A stretch of DNA of 64,000 nucleotides. It comes from Pseudarthrobacter sp. NBSH8. GTDB taxonomy: Bacteria > Actinomycetota > Actinomycetes > Actinomycetales > Micrococcaceae. Under the pieces are notes generated by a model. It did not search any database and was not told the origin of the DNA. It was given only the letters and a program-made list of their open reading frames with translations. The stretch lies in contig NZ_CP043178.1 of NCBI RefSeq assembly GCF_014217545.1, forward strand, positions 1,736,001-1,800,000, read 5' to 3'. Shown here piece by piece: positions 32,735-41,490 of this stretch (the first letter of the stretch is position 1; each line of letters begins with the position of its first letter). The position numbers were made by a program, and so were the translations under genes.

Positions 32735-34278
32735 CTGCCACTTCCGCCCACGAGGATGACATCTTCAGGCCCGCCATCCACTACACGGCCAAAAACACCT
32801 GGCTGAACGACCCGAACGGACTGGTCTACCACGAGGGCATTTATCACCTCTACTACCAGAACAACCCCTTCGGGAACGTTTGGGGCAACATGTCCTGGGG
32901 CCACGCCACCTCGGTGGACCTGGTCAACTGGGACGAGCAGCCCGTGGCCATCCTCTGCGACGCGGAAGAGGACATCTTCTCCGGCAGCATCGTCATCGAC
33001 CAGCACAACACCAGCGGCCTCGGCAACGGGCAGACCGCCCCACTGGTGGCAATTTACACCAGTGCCTACAAAGACAGCTCAGCCCGCAGGGGCACACAGG
33101 CCCAGTCCCTGGCCTGGAGCTCCGACGGCGGCTACACCTGGGCCAAGCACCAGGGCAACCCCGTCCTCGACAGGAACTCCGCAGACTTCCGCGATCCGAA
33201 GGTGTTCCGCTACGACGGGCCTCCGGGCAGCTATTGGGTCATGGTGGCCGTCGAAGCAAACGAGCACAAGGTGGTCATCTATGGCTCCGATAACCTTAGG
33301 GACTGGCACTACCTCAGCAGCTTCGGACCCGCCAACGCCACCGGCGGCGTCTGGGAGTGCCCTGACCTTTTCCCTTTGCCGTTAGACGGCGATGAAGAGC
33401 AGACCAAGTGGATTCTCACCGTGAATCTCAACCCCGGCGGGCCCAATGGCGGGTCAGGGGGCCAATACTTTGTCGGCCAATTCGACGGTGTGGCCTTCAC
33501 ATCCGAAACAACCGTCACCGACGGCGGCAGCCAAGCGGGCGAGCTCGACGCCTATCACTGGCTCGATTGGGGACGGGACTACTACGCGGCCGTGTCTTTC
33601 AACAACGCACCCGACGGGCGCCGTCTTATGGTCGGCTGGATGAACAACTGGCAATATGGGGCCGTCATCCCGACTTGGCCGTGGCGCAGTTCGATGTCTC
33701 TCGTACGCGAAATGTCCCTGGTCACAGACCACGGCCAGCCCCGGCTGTCCCAACGGGTCGCCGACGAATATCGAAAGGGCAACTCACAGTTGGTGAGCGC
33801 CTGGTCTGATCTTGAAATAGATGAAGGAACGTGCCAGCTGGACGCCGGAGCACCGGTAGACATAATCGACGTGACCTTCATCCCGGGAGCCGCAGAGGAA
33901 TTCGGACTCATCATTCGAGGCAAGGGCACCGACGGAACACGCATCGGCATCCGCCCCTCCGAGAACCGGCTCATCATGGACCGGACAAGCTCCGGCAACA
34001 CGGAATTCCATGACGCCTTTGCCTCCACCGATACGGCCCCACTGAAACCGGCCTCCGACGGGTCATACACTCTCAGCCTCTTCATCGATCGCTGTTCAGT
34101 GGAAGTCTTCGCCCAAAACGGCCAGGTCACCATGACAGGGCTTATATTTCCCAGGCCGGACAGCACCAGCCTGTCGCTTTACGCAAAAGGGGGGACCGCC
34201 GCCGCCCCCTTTCTGAAAGTGACACGACCCGCGGAGCCACCGGTGCGAATCGCAGAGCCACTGGTCATGAGCCGGTAG
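32731..34278 (+). CDS. GH32 beta-fructosidase (levanase/invertase type)
   Basis: 515 aa. The three GH32 catalytic motifs are present: nucleophile in WLNDPNGL near residue 30, transition-state stabiliser in FRDPKVF near residue 155 and acid/base in WECPDLF near residue 210. A C-terminal beta-sandwich ends with the family stretch DRCSVEVFAQNG. There is no signal peptide, so it acts inside the cell on sucrose, raffinose or short fructans. With GH36 it would take raffinose fully to galactose, glucose and fructose. Confidence 0.92.
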   Translation: MTATSAHEDDIFRPAIHYTAKNTWLNDPNGLVYHEGIYHLYYQNNPFGNVWGNMSWGHATSVDLVNWDEQPVAILCDAEEDIFSGSIVIDQHNTSGLGNGQTAPLVAIYTSAYKDSSARRGTQAQSLAWSSDGGYTWAKHQGNPVLDRNSADFRDPKVFRYDGPPGSYWVMVAVEANEHKVVIYGSDNLRDWHYLSSFGPANATGGVWECPDLFPLPLDGDEEQTKWILTVNLNPGGPNGGSGGQYFVGQFDGVAFTSETTVTDGGSQAGELDAYHWLDWGRDYYAAVSFNNAPDGRRLMVGWMNNWQYGAVIPTWPWRSSMSLVREMSLVTDHGQPRLSQRVADEYRKGNSQLVSAWSDLEIDEGTCQLDAGAPVDIIDVTFIPGAAEEFGLIIRGKGTDGTRIGIRPSENRLIMDRTSSGNTEFHDAFASTDTAPLKPASDGSYTLSLFIDRCSVEVFAQNGQVTMTGLIFPRPDSTSLSLYAKGGTAAAPFLKVTRPAEPPVRIAEPLVMSR

Positions 34279-35283
34279 CGCCTAACTGACCAAGGAGTAA
34301 GGCTTGCCAAGGTTCAGAGTGTGTCTTCGTGGATGTCGGCCGCCCACCCCGAAACAGACACCGTGTGGACAATGTCCACCCCCTTGACCTGCAGGGTCTG
34401 CCGGCACCACTTCATGCGTCTGGACGTTCCATGCGACATGACCTGGAGGGAATCGGGCGTCCCTCGCCTCGTGACGGTTTGATCGGCTGCCCAACTGGCC
34501 ATCTCGTTGGTCCTTTCCTCTGCTCGTCCGGATTGTGATGGCACGTATCCATGTTCTGCGTCGACGATTCTGATATGACCTGCTGGGGGAGGCCGGGCGT
34601 GGAAGCTCATTTCGGATTGTGCTCCGCGACCTCGCGCTGTCACCTCTCCATGCCATCCGCCCGCGGTTCCGACATGACCCTGCGAAGAGATGTTCGCGAA
34701 GCCCTGCGGTGGACGCATGCGCTATGGGGCTGTGGGATCGCCACGTCGATCAATGCCCTGTCGGCGTGGCTGCTTGCCGGCACAGGCCTGGCATGCAGCC
34801 CGAGGGCACAGCCGACAGAGTCCCGACACGGCGTCGGAGGGATGTGGGACCGCGCCACGCCTGCAGCTGAGCAGTGTTGTCACAGCTCAGGAGCATTTGA
34901 ACCCCTGTGTGCGGACAAATTTCCGAAGAAAGTGCGGACACGCGCACGGTCTTCGGCAAGTCACCAAACGCATCACGCAAATGTGCGGGTTCGCGCGCTT
35001 TCGCCTCCGGCCGCGGGCAAACGACATCTTCGAGTTGTCGGATGCCGCCACCGGCGTCCAGTCGTCCTGGGCTGAGTCGGTTGTTACCATCCCCTGTCTG
35101 TCTGGGTTTTGGCGGTCTTAGCTAGGCCCACCGGTACTGACGGGGTCGAATCGTGGCCTTGCCTTGAAATTACGACGGCCAGCACCCTTCGCAGCTTCAA
35201 GGGCCGTCTGGTTGGAGCGTTGGGGCTACCACGGCGTGATTCCGGTGATGGGCCGAGGGGGTTCTGCGGCTACCACGACCGCG
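34279..35283. other. 1-kb gene-free stretch
   Basis: No frame here has coding character on either strand. It contains a solo copy of the repeat palindrome at 34363-34381. It separates the sugar cluster from the convergent benzoate/catechol cluster and may be an old insertion scar. Confidence 0.5.
34363..34381 (+). repeat. solo copy of the repeat-element palindrome
   Basis: GTGTGGACAATGTCCACCC shares the head palindrome of the 215-base element, with one mismatch at the end of the right arm, and is followed by CCTTGACCT as at 14752. The rest of the element is absent. Confidence 0.6.
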
Positions 35284-36579
35284 TCAGGTCGCGGCGTGGT
35301 CCTGTCGCTCGAGCAGGCGGGACAAGGCGTAGCCGATGAGCACACCCCAGAAAGCGGCATGGATGTTGAACAGATCCAGGCCGGAGATGGTTACGACGAA
35401 AGTCACTAAAGCTCCCAGGGTGAAGTTCGTGGCAAAAGCGGTCACGAAGGCCTGTTGGAGGGCACGCATCATGGCGATTCCCCCCAGGGCCAGAACGAAA
35501 GCTTCGGGGGTGGCCAGCATGAGGCGGGTGAGTGTGGGCGCTAGTAGGGCGCAGACCAGGGATAGCAGTGCGTAGATCACCGCGGCCGTGTACTGGCGGT
35601 TTTTCTGTCCGGAGGCGGTCAACAGGGCGTTGGTGGGCCCAGTGACACAGGCGGAGACCGCGCCGAGTGTGGCGTTGAGCAGTGAGAAGACGCCCGAGAT
35701 CATGGCGAAGGCATTGATCGGAGGCTGGTGTCCTGCGGCCCGGAGCACAGCTGTGCCTTGTCCGTTCTGTACCACCAGGACCGTGAGCGCCAACGGGATC
35801 ACGAGTTCCAGTTGTGCGGCCCACGTGAACGCGGGGGCTGTGAACACGGGCATGGCCAGGATCGGTCCGCCCTGGGACATCGCGAACCGGCCACTGAGCA
35901 CGACGGCTACGACGCCTGCCGCCAAACTACCCAGTACCGGAGGGAGGCGTCGGCCCAGGGAGGGCACGGCGGTGAGAACAAGGAACGCCACCACCATGGG
36001 TGCCGCCACTGCGGGGTCGGCCCGTGTGGAGGAGACGATGTCCGTCCCGAACCGCAGGAACACGGCGGCAACCATGGCCATGACGATCGGAACGGGGATC
36101 GCGGCCATGATTGGACGGACTACTCCGGATAAGCCGAGGGCGAGAATCAGCACTCCGGCGGAGAAGAACGCCCCTACGACTTCGGGAAACGACAGATGCT
36201 GCAGCGACGGCCCCAACAGCACGGTCCCTGGGATGGACCAGGCGAAGCCCAACGGCTGGCGATAGATCAGCGACATGACCAGGGTCGCCGCGCCGGCGGA
36301 GAGGAAGATGGCGAAGACCCAGGATGCGAGCTGGGCCTCTGTCAGTCCGCCGAGCGAGCCGACGGTAAGAGTGACTGCTACGGGCCCGGATGCGGAGAAT
36401 GCCAGTCCGACGACGCCGTTCGAGGCGTAGTGTGGGCCGATGTCCCGCAGGATGTCCCGCAGGATGTCGCGCAGGCCGGCCGGACGGAGCGTGGGCCGTT
36501 CGAAGCGTGGGTGGGCTCCATGGCCCGGGCCGGTTCGCGATCCGATGGTCAGAGGTGCGGCCCTTGGGGCGCGGGGCAT
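35284..36579 (-). CDS. benE: benzoate/H+ symporter, BenE family
   Basis: About 431 aa with around twelve membrane segments, matching the BenE family (early stretch GVVGLAFSASGPVAVTL, later GAVSACVTGPTNALL). ATG at 36579 has AGGAGA about 5 bases upstream. The N-terminal region contains LRDI three times in a row, encoded by a 12-base tandem repeat. Last gene of the catA-catB-catC-benE unit; supplies benzoate to the dioxygenase encoded nearby. Confidence 0.88.
   Translation of the reverse strand: MPRAPRAAPLTIGSRTGPGHGAHPRFERPTLRPAGLRDILRDILRDIGPHYASNGVVGLAFSASGPVAVTLTVGSLGGLTEAQLASWVFAIFLSAGAATLVMSLIYRQPLGFAWSIPGTVLLGPSLQHLSFPEVVGAFFSAGVLILALGLSGVVRPIMAAIPVPIVMAMVAAVFLRFGTDIVSSTRADPAVAAPMVVAFLVLTAVPSLGRRLPPVLGSLAAGVVAVVLSGRFAMSQGGPILAMPVFTAPAFTWAAQLELVIPLALTVLVVQNGQGTAVLRAAGHQPPINAFAMISGVFSLLNATLGAVSACVTGPTNALLTASGQKNRQYTAAVIYALLSLVCALLAPTLTRLMLATPEAFVLALGGIAMMRALQQAFVTAFATNFTLGALVTFVVTISGLDLFNIHAAFWGVLIGYALSRLLERQDHAAT
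36439..36474 (-). repeat. 12-base tandem repeat inside benE
   Basis: GATGTCCCGCAG is present three times (36439-36450, 36451-36462, and with one change 36463-36474), encoding LRDI repeated before the first membrane segment. Copy number may vary between strains without breaking the frame. Confidence 0.8.
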
Positions 36580-36645
36580 GAGGTCTCCTGAGCGATGACG
36601 GGGGTGGAGCTTCGTGAGCAAGGTCGCTGTAGTGCCTTAGAATCC

Positions 36646-36924
36646 TCAGCGGATGGAGTTCGGGTGCTTGGCCAACGGTGTGACCTTAATTTTCATGAAG
36701 GGGTACATCGGGAAGCTGCTCAGGATCTGGTGCAGCTCGTCGTTGGATTCGACGTCGAACACCGAACAGTTCGCGTACTCGCCGACCACTCGCCAGATTG
36801 AGGCAAGGCGCCCTTCCTGTTGCAGGGCCTGGGAATATTCTTTCTCCAACCCCTGCATGCGGGTGACGTCCTCAGCGGAGAGGTGCGCTGGGAAGTGCAC
36901 GTCCATACGGGCCAAAAACAACAT
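36646..36924 (-). CDS. catC: muconolactone delta-isomerase
   Basis: 92 aa, the normal CatC length. Family features include MLFLARMDVHFP at the start, the catalytic-region glutamate/lysine stretch GLEKEYSQALQQ and WRVVGEYANCSVFDV. It converts muconolactone to beta-ketoadipate enol-lactone. It lies 20 bases downstream of catB on the same strand. Confidence 0.93.
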   Translation of the reverse strand: MLFLARMDVHFPAHLSAEDVTRMQGLEKEYSQALQQEGRLASIWRVVGEYANCSVFDVESNDELHQILSSFPMYPFMKIKVTPLAKHPNSIR

Positions 36925-36944
36925 TTTTCTCCTTGATGGTCGGG

Positions 36945-38045
36945 TTAGGACAGGCGGTAGGCCGCGAGTTTGTCCTCGTCGACCTCTGCTCCGACCCCGG
37001 GCAGATCGCGCACGGAGATCGTGCCGTCGACTATCCGGAGCGGATCAGCCAACAGGTCATCGGCCATATCGAGAAAGTTGGACAGTTCCCCGGCTCGACG
37101 GCTTGTGGCCTCGTGGGCGGCGCCGAAGGTTACAGTCGCAAGGGAGCCGATCTGGGTGTCGATCTGGTTGCCCATGGTCACGTCCACACCGAGACCAGTG
37201 CACAGTCCCAGTATCTCGGTGGCCTCGGTGAAGCCGGAACGGGCGGTTTTGATACAGATGGCATTGCAGCCGCCGGAAAGCAGTTCCCGGGATACGTCCC
37301 CGGCTGTGGGGACGGATTCATCGCCCACCACCGGGATTGGCGATTTATCGACCAGGCGGCGGCGGCTCAAGGCTTCCTTGGCATCGCACGGTTCCTCGAG
37401 CATGGTAAGCCCAAGCCCCTCCGTCCTCCGGAGCACCTCGAGGGCTTCGTTAGCGGTCCAGCCGCGGTTCGCGTCAAGGTAAATCTCCACGTCTTCGCCC
37501 AGTCCCTCGCGCAGCACATGGCAGGCCTCCACGTCCAGAGACAGCGGCCGACGGCCCACTTTAAGCTTGAAAGTCGTGATGCCATACTCCTGACCGAAAC
37601 GCAGGGCCTCGTCGAGAAGTTCCTGCGCCGGCCGGAAGCCGAGCATGTGACTGACCCGCATTCTGTCGGTATACCCACCCAGTAGCTTGTGCACAGGAGT
37701 GGCGAGCGTCTTGCCGATCGCATCCCATACGGCGATGTCTACGGCGCCTTTGGCCACCTGGTTGTGAATGGTCCTGCGCATCACTGCCTGGATCTGCTCC
37801 CGGTCCACAATCTCGAGTCCGGTCAGCTGTGGGGCGAATGTCTTCTCGATGATCGTCCCGATGGACTCTTGCGTCTCGCCGTAGGTATAAGGACGGGGAG
37901 GTGCGTCCGCAACTCCTACGACGCCGTCGTCGGTGTACACGCGAACCAGAACGTGGTCAGCGTTTGCCACCTCGCCGCTGGCGAACTTCAGCGGGTGCGT
38001 GTACGGGATGGAGTACGGGATCACTTCGATCCGCTCGATCTTCAA
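36945..38045 (-). CDS. catB: muconate cycloisomerase
   Basis: About 366 aa, enolase superfamily. The catalytic lysine pair is in TFKLKVG, metal ligands in YLDANRGW, MLEEP and VGDES, and the opposite-face lysine in CIKTARSG. The frame is open to an ATG at 38126, but that codon lies inside a terminator-like hairpin and the extra residues have no family match. The TTG at 38045 has AAAGGA 9 bases upstream and gives the standard start KIERIEVIPY, so it is preferred. It turns cis,cis-muconate into muconolactone. Confidence 0.9.
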   Translation of the reverse strand: MKIERIEVIPYSIPYTHPLKFASGEVANADHVLVRVYTDDGVVGVADAPPRPYTYGETQESIGTIIEKTFAPQLTGLEIVDREQIQAVMRRTIHNQVAKGAVDIAVWDAIGKTLATPVHKLLGGYTDRMRVSHMLGFRPAQELLDEALRFGQEYGITTFKLKVGRRPLSLDVEACHVLREGLGEDVEIYLDANRGWTANEALEVLRRTEGLGLTMLEEPCDAKEALSRRRLVDKSPIPVVGDESVPTAGDVSRELLSGGCNAICIKTARSGFTEATEILGLCTGLGVDVTMGNQIDTQIGSLATVTFGAAHEATSRRAGELSNFLDMADDLLADPLRIVDGTISVRDLPGVGAEVDEDKLAAYRLS

Positions 38046-38096
38046 CGGCTCGGTTCCTTTCGATTGTGCCAGGCAGTCCAGTAGTACAGGGAGAAC

Positions 38097-38127
38097 GGTG
38101 CCCCAGGGCTCATTGCCCTGGGGCACC
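38097..38127 (-). terminator. 13-bp hairpin between catA and catB
   Basis: Perfect arms GGTGCCCCAGGGC and GCCCTGGGGCACC with a 5-base loop, 43 bases after the catA stop. No T run follows in the direction of transcription, so it probably attenuates or processes the catABC mRNA rather than ending it. Confidence 0.65.
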
Positions 38128-38170
38128 TCAGTGGACGGAAATCATGAACCCGACCATGTCAAAGGAGCCA

Positions 38171-39055
38171 CTATTTGGACTGTCCCACTTTGGCGAGGAC
38201 ATAGTCATATGAGGCTTCTTCGCCGGCAGCGCCGTCTGCCCGCGGTGTGGTGTTGAGCATCAGTTCCGGCTTGACAGCCGAAGCAATGTCATCCGCATTG
38301 TGCGGGTCGCCGGGGAAGTAGAGCTGCTGGGTTACAGACTGGTAGCCGGGCGCTGAAACCTTGATGTGAATGTGGGCCGGGCGCCAGGCGTGCCAGCCCG
38401 CAGCACTGATCAGCTGCCCACAGGCTCCATCAGTGGGGATCTGGTACGGAGCCGGGCGCATGGTGTGGACGACGAATTGTCCATTGCTGTCGGCCTGCAC
38501 GTTGGCGCGGAACAGCCAGTCCGGCAGGCCTGGGGCGTATTGGGAGTAGAAGCCCGCCGAGTCCGCATGCCAAATCTCGAGCTGTGCACCTTGGATCGGG
38601 TGGCCGTCGGTGTCGGTGAACTGGCCGCTGAACTGCAACGGAACGCCACCTTCGTCATCACGCATCTCAACCGTGGCGGGGGAATCCAGCACAGGGGAGT
38701 TCGGGACGTAATAGGGTCCCTCGATGGTGCCTTTCGTACCGGGCCGGTCCTGGGAGTTGACATCCTCCACGGTGTGCTCGAGCCACACATCGAGGAATAG
38801 CGGCCACTCGCCGTCGTTGCCCACCTTGATTAGCCAGGCTTTCAGGGCGTTGTACTCCTCGTAGGTGACTTCGTGTTGGACGATAATGTCGTTAGCCGCT
38901 TTGATGAGGGCACCGGCGAGCAAGCTCACACGCTCCATGGGTACTCCCGTTCCCGTGGGCTTGCCCGAAGCGGCGAAGCGCTCGGTCGCCTTCGAGCCGG
39001 CCTCCACAGCGCTACCCTGATTCTCCTGGCGGGTGTCCAACTGATTCTCAGTCAT
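38171..39055 (-). CDS. catA: catechol 1,2-dioxygenase
   Basis: About 294 aa, intradiol dioxygenase. Iron ligands are visible as tyrosines in GPYYVPNSP and GFYSQYAPG and histidines in WRPAHIHIK. An N-terminal helical dimerisation region precedes the catalytic beta-sandwich. The ATG at 39055 has GGAGA about 6 bases upstream and is preferred over upstream frame extension. Divergent from benA; cleaves catechol made by BenABCD to cis,cis-muconate. Confidence 0.93.
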   Translation of the reverse strand: MTENQLDTRQENQGSAVEAGSKATERFAASGKPTGTGVPMERVSLLAGALIKAANDIIVQHEVTYEEYNALKAWLIKVGNDGEWPLFLDVWLEHTVEDVNSQDRPGTKGTIEGPYYVPNSPVLDSPATVEMRDDEGGVPLQFSGQFTDTDGHPIQGAQLEIWHADSAGFYSQYAPGLPDWLFRANVQADSNGQFVVHTMRPAPYQIPTDGACGQLISAAGWHAWRPAHIHIKVSAPGYQSVTQQLYFPGDPHNADDIASAVKPELMLNTTPRADGAAGEEASYDYVLAKVGQSK

Positions 39056-39390
39056 AGTGATCTCCACACTCCTCTGTGCATTGGGAACGCGAGATATCCC
39101 GTTCCTTGAACGCGCCGGCCGCGGGCTGTGCACCCGCAGGTTCACCGACTTCGCGTGACGTCCATCTCATGCTAGTCACAGGATAAGGACGAAACAAGGA
39201 CATATATTGCACTCATTATGTCGCCTAGGGTACATAAAAGAACCCTTGGGCGGCACTAGGGTTTTGCCTGATGTGAGCACTGTCACCTTGCGGCAGACTG
39301 GGTGGGACACATTCATTCCGCCGAGGGATTCAGATGTGGCCGCACAGTCGCTGCCCGCCTCCCGCACCCTCTCCAAAGAAGGAGCACACC
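39056..39390. promoter_or_regulatory. catA-benA divergent promoter region
   Basis: 335 bases hold the promoters of both aromatic operons. AGGGT and ACCCT arms (around CCTAGGGTACATAAAAGAAC, 39224-39243) and a related CACTAGGG nearby form imperfect inverted repeats that could bind the LuxR- or LysR-type regulator of the cluster. No gene is present. Confidence 0.5.
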
Positions 39391-40773
39391 ATGACCGAGC
39401 ATCTGACGCGGGTCCGTGAGGTCCTGGCTGACGCCGTCGTTGACGATCGAGAGAACGGCGTTATCCGGGCGAAGCGTGAAATCTTCACCGACCAGGAGAT
39501 CTTTGAATTGGAGATGAAGCACATCTTCGAGGGCAACTGGGTTTACCTTGCCCATGAGTCCCAGATCCCCAACGTGGGGGACTATTTCACCACGTATATT
39601 GGCCGGACCCCCGTCGTCCTTACCCGGGACAGGGACGAGAAGATCAACTGCATTGTCAACGCCTGCTCCCACCGTGGCGCCATGCTGTGCAGGCGCAAGA
39701 CCGATAACAGGACCACCTTCACATGTCCTTTCCACGGCTGGACATTCAAGAACTCCGGAGAGCTCCTTAAGGTCAAGGATTCACGCAATGCCGGCTACCC
39801 GGAATCCTTCAACAAGGAGGGCTCGCACGACCTCACCAAGGTGGCCCGCTTCGACTCCTACCGTGGCTTCCTGTTCGGCTCATTGAATGCTGACGTCCTC
39901 CCGCTGGAAGAGCATTTGGGAGATGCCACCAAGGTCATCGATTCGATTGTGGACCAGTCCCCGGAGGGGCTCGAGGTCCTGCGCGGGGCTTCCACCTACA
40001 CCTATGACGGCAACTGGAAGGTCCAGGCGGAGAACGGCGCCGACGGCTACCACGTCACCGCCGTGCACTGGAACTACGCCGCGACAACCGCCCGCCGCAC
40101 CGCCGGTGACTCCGCTAACAAGACCAAGGCCATGGACGCCGGCAAATGGGGCAAGGTCAAAGGCGGCTTCTATTCCTACGATCACGGGCACCTGCTGCTG
40201 TGGCAGGAGTGGACCAACCCCGAGGACCGTCCCCTGTGGGACCGCCGCGACGAGCTCGTCGAAAAGTACGGCGAGGAAATGGCTAACTTCATGATCAACA
40301 TCTCACGCAACCTCTGCCTGTACCCGAACGTGTACATCATGGACCAGTTCTCGTCGCAGATCCGTCACTTCCGCCCCATTTCAGCGGACCAGACCGAGGT
40401 GACGATCTACTGCATCGCGCCGAAGGGTGAATCGCAGGAAAACCGCTCAAAGCGCATCCGCCAGTATGAGGACTTCTTCAACGCAACCGGCATGGCCACG
40501 CCGGACGACCTCGAGGAGTTCCGATCCTGCAACAAGACCTACTGGGCCACCTCCGCCCCGTGGAACGACATGACGCGCGGCTCCACCCATGAGATTGCGG
40601 GTCCTGACGAGCAGGCTACCGCGCTGGGCATGTCGCGGGTGATCGCCTCCGGTGTGCGCACCGAAGACGAGGGTCTCTACCCGATCCAGCACGGGTACTG
40701 GAAGGAAGTAATGGATAAGGCCCTCGCCGAGGCGGAATCCGTTGCCCAGGAATCCGTCCCGGTCACGGCGTAA
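39391..40773 (+). CDS. benA: benzoate 1,2-dioxygenase, alpha subunit
   Basis: 460 aa. The Rieske cluster is bound by CSHRGAML and CPFHGW; the mononuclear iron site is in [13 protein letters not shown]. Start ATG at 39391 has AAGGAG 7 bases upstream. First gene of benABCD. With BenB it forms the oxygenase that turns benzoate into the cis-1,2-dihydrodiol. Length and motifs match BenA/XylX rather than toluate- or anthranilate-specific forms, though close substrates cannot be excluded. Confidence 0.93.
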   Translation: MTEHLTRVREVLADAVVDDRENGVIRAKREIFTDQEIFELEMKHIFEGNWVYLAHESQIPNVGDYFTTYIGRTPVVLTRDRDEKINCIVNACSHRGAMLCRRKTDNRTTFTCPFHGWTFKNSGELLKVKDSRNAGYPESFNKEGSHDLTKVARFDSYRGFLFGSLNADVLPLEEHLGDATKVIDSIVDQSPEGLEVLRGASTYTYDGNWKVQAENGADGYHVTAVHWNYAATTARRTAGDSANKTKAMDAGKWGKVKGGFYSYDHGHLLLWQEWTNPEDRPLWDRRDELVEKYGEEMANFMINISRNLCLYPNVYIMDQFSSQIRHFRPISADQTEVTIYCIAPKGESQENRSKRIRQYEDFFNATGMATPDDLEEFRSCNKTYWATSAPWNDMTRGSTHEIAGPDEQATALGMSRVIASGVRTEDEGLYPIQHGYWKEVMDKALAEAESVAQESVPVTA

Positions 40774-40800
40774 TCGATCCTTACAGAGAGTGCTGAACCA

Positions 40801-41337
40801 ATGGCCAACTTCATTAACTCCTTGATCGCGCTCAAGAGCGCCGATGAAATCGCGACCCTTGAGACTGTTCGCGCCTTCCTTTACCGGGAAGCCCGGCTGC
40901 TGGACGACCGGCAGTTCGACGAGTGGCTCCAGTGCTACCACCCGGACTCCGAGTACTGGATGCCGGCGTGGGACGTCGATGACCGGCTCACTGTGGACCC
41001 TCAGAACGAGATCTCGCTCATCTATTACGACAACCGTGGCGGCATCGAGGACCGGGTATTCCGGATCAAGACTGACCGCTCCTCCGCTACCTCCCTCCCG
41101 GAGCCGCGCACCGGGCACAACATCACGGACGTTGAAGTCCTGGAGCACGACGGCGGCCAGGTCAAGGTCCGTTTCAACTGGTTCACCCTGTACTTCCGGT
41201 ACAACACCACCGACACCTATTTCGGCACGAGCTTCTACACCATCGATCTCTCCGGCGAGCAGCCGGTGATCCTGAAAAAGAAGGTCGTACTGAAGAACGA
41301 CTACATCCACCATGTGGTGGATGTCTACATGATCTGA
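40801..41337 (+). CDS. benB: benzoate 1,2-dioxygenase, beta subunit
   Basis: 178 aa, small subunit of the ring-hydroxylating oxygenase, with the family stretch LLDDRQFDEWLQCYHPDSEYWMP shortened here to its core RQFDEWLQCYHP. It has no cofactor and completes the alpha3-beta3 hexamer. Lies 27 bases after benA. Confidence 0.92.
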   Translation: MANFINSLIALKSADEIATLETVRAFLYREARLLDDRQFDEWLQCYHPDSEYWMPAWDVDDRLTVDPQNEISLIYYDNRGGIEDRVFRIKTDRSSATSLPEPRTGHNITDVEVLEHDGGQVKVRFNWFTLYFRYNTTDTYFGTSFYTIDLSGEQPVILKKKVVLKNDYIHHVVDVYMI

Positions 41338-41338
41338 C

Positions 41339-41362
41339 GGCACCCCGGCACCCCGGCACCCC
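41339..41362 (+). repeat. three tandem copies of GGCACCCC
   Basis: Directly after the benB stop, in the 153-base gap before benC. Followed by further GC-rich imperfect repeats. Probably a slippage-prone spacer; it could form secondary structure that tunes benC expression. Confidence 0.7.
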
Positions 41363-41490
41363 GCCACGCCGGCACGCGTACGGCGCGGCCGTAGCGGCGT
41401 CGCACGGCCCGCCGCCAGATCTGCTCGCAAGAGATATCCGCACTAACTTTCCGGGGGTTGCGAGGATGCGACCCCCAACCAGGAGGAATC

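Noticed and set aside
34551..35075. 174-codon plus-strand frame in the empty stretch before benE
   Set aside because: Cys/His/Arg-rich translation with no domain, and both strands are open; no ribosome site.
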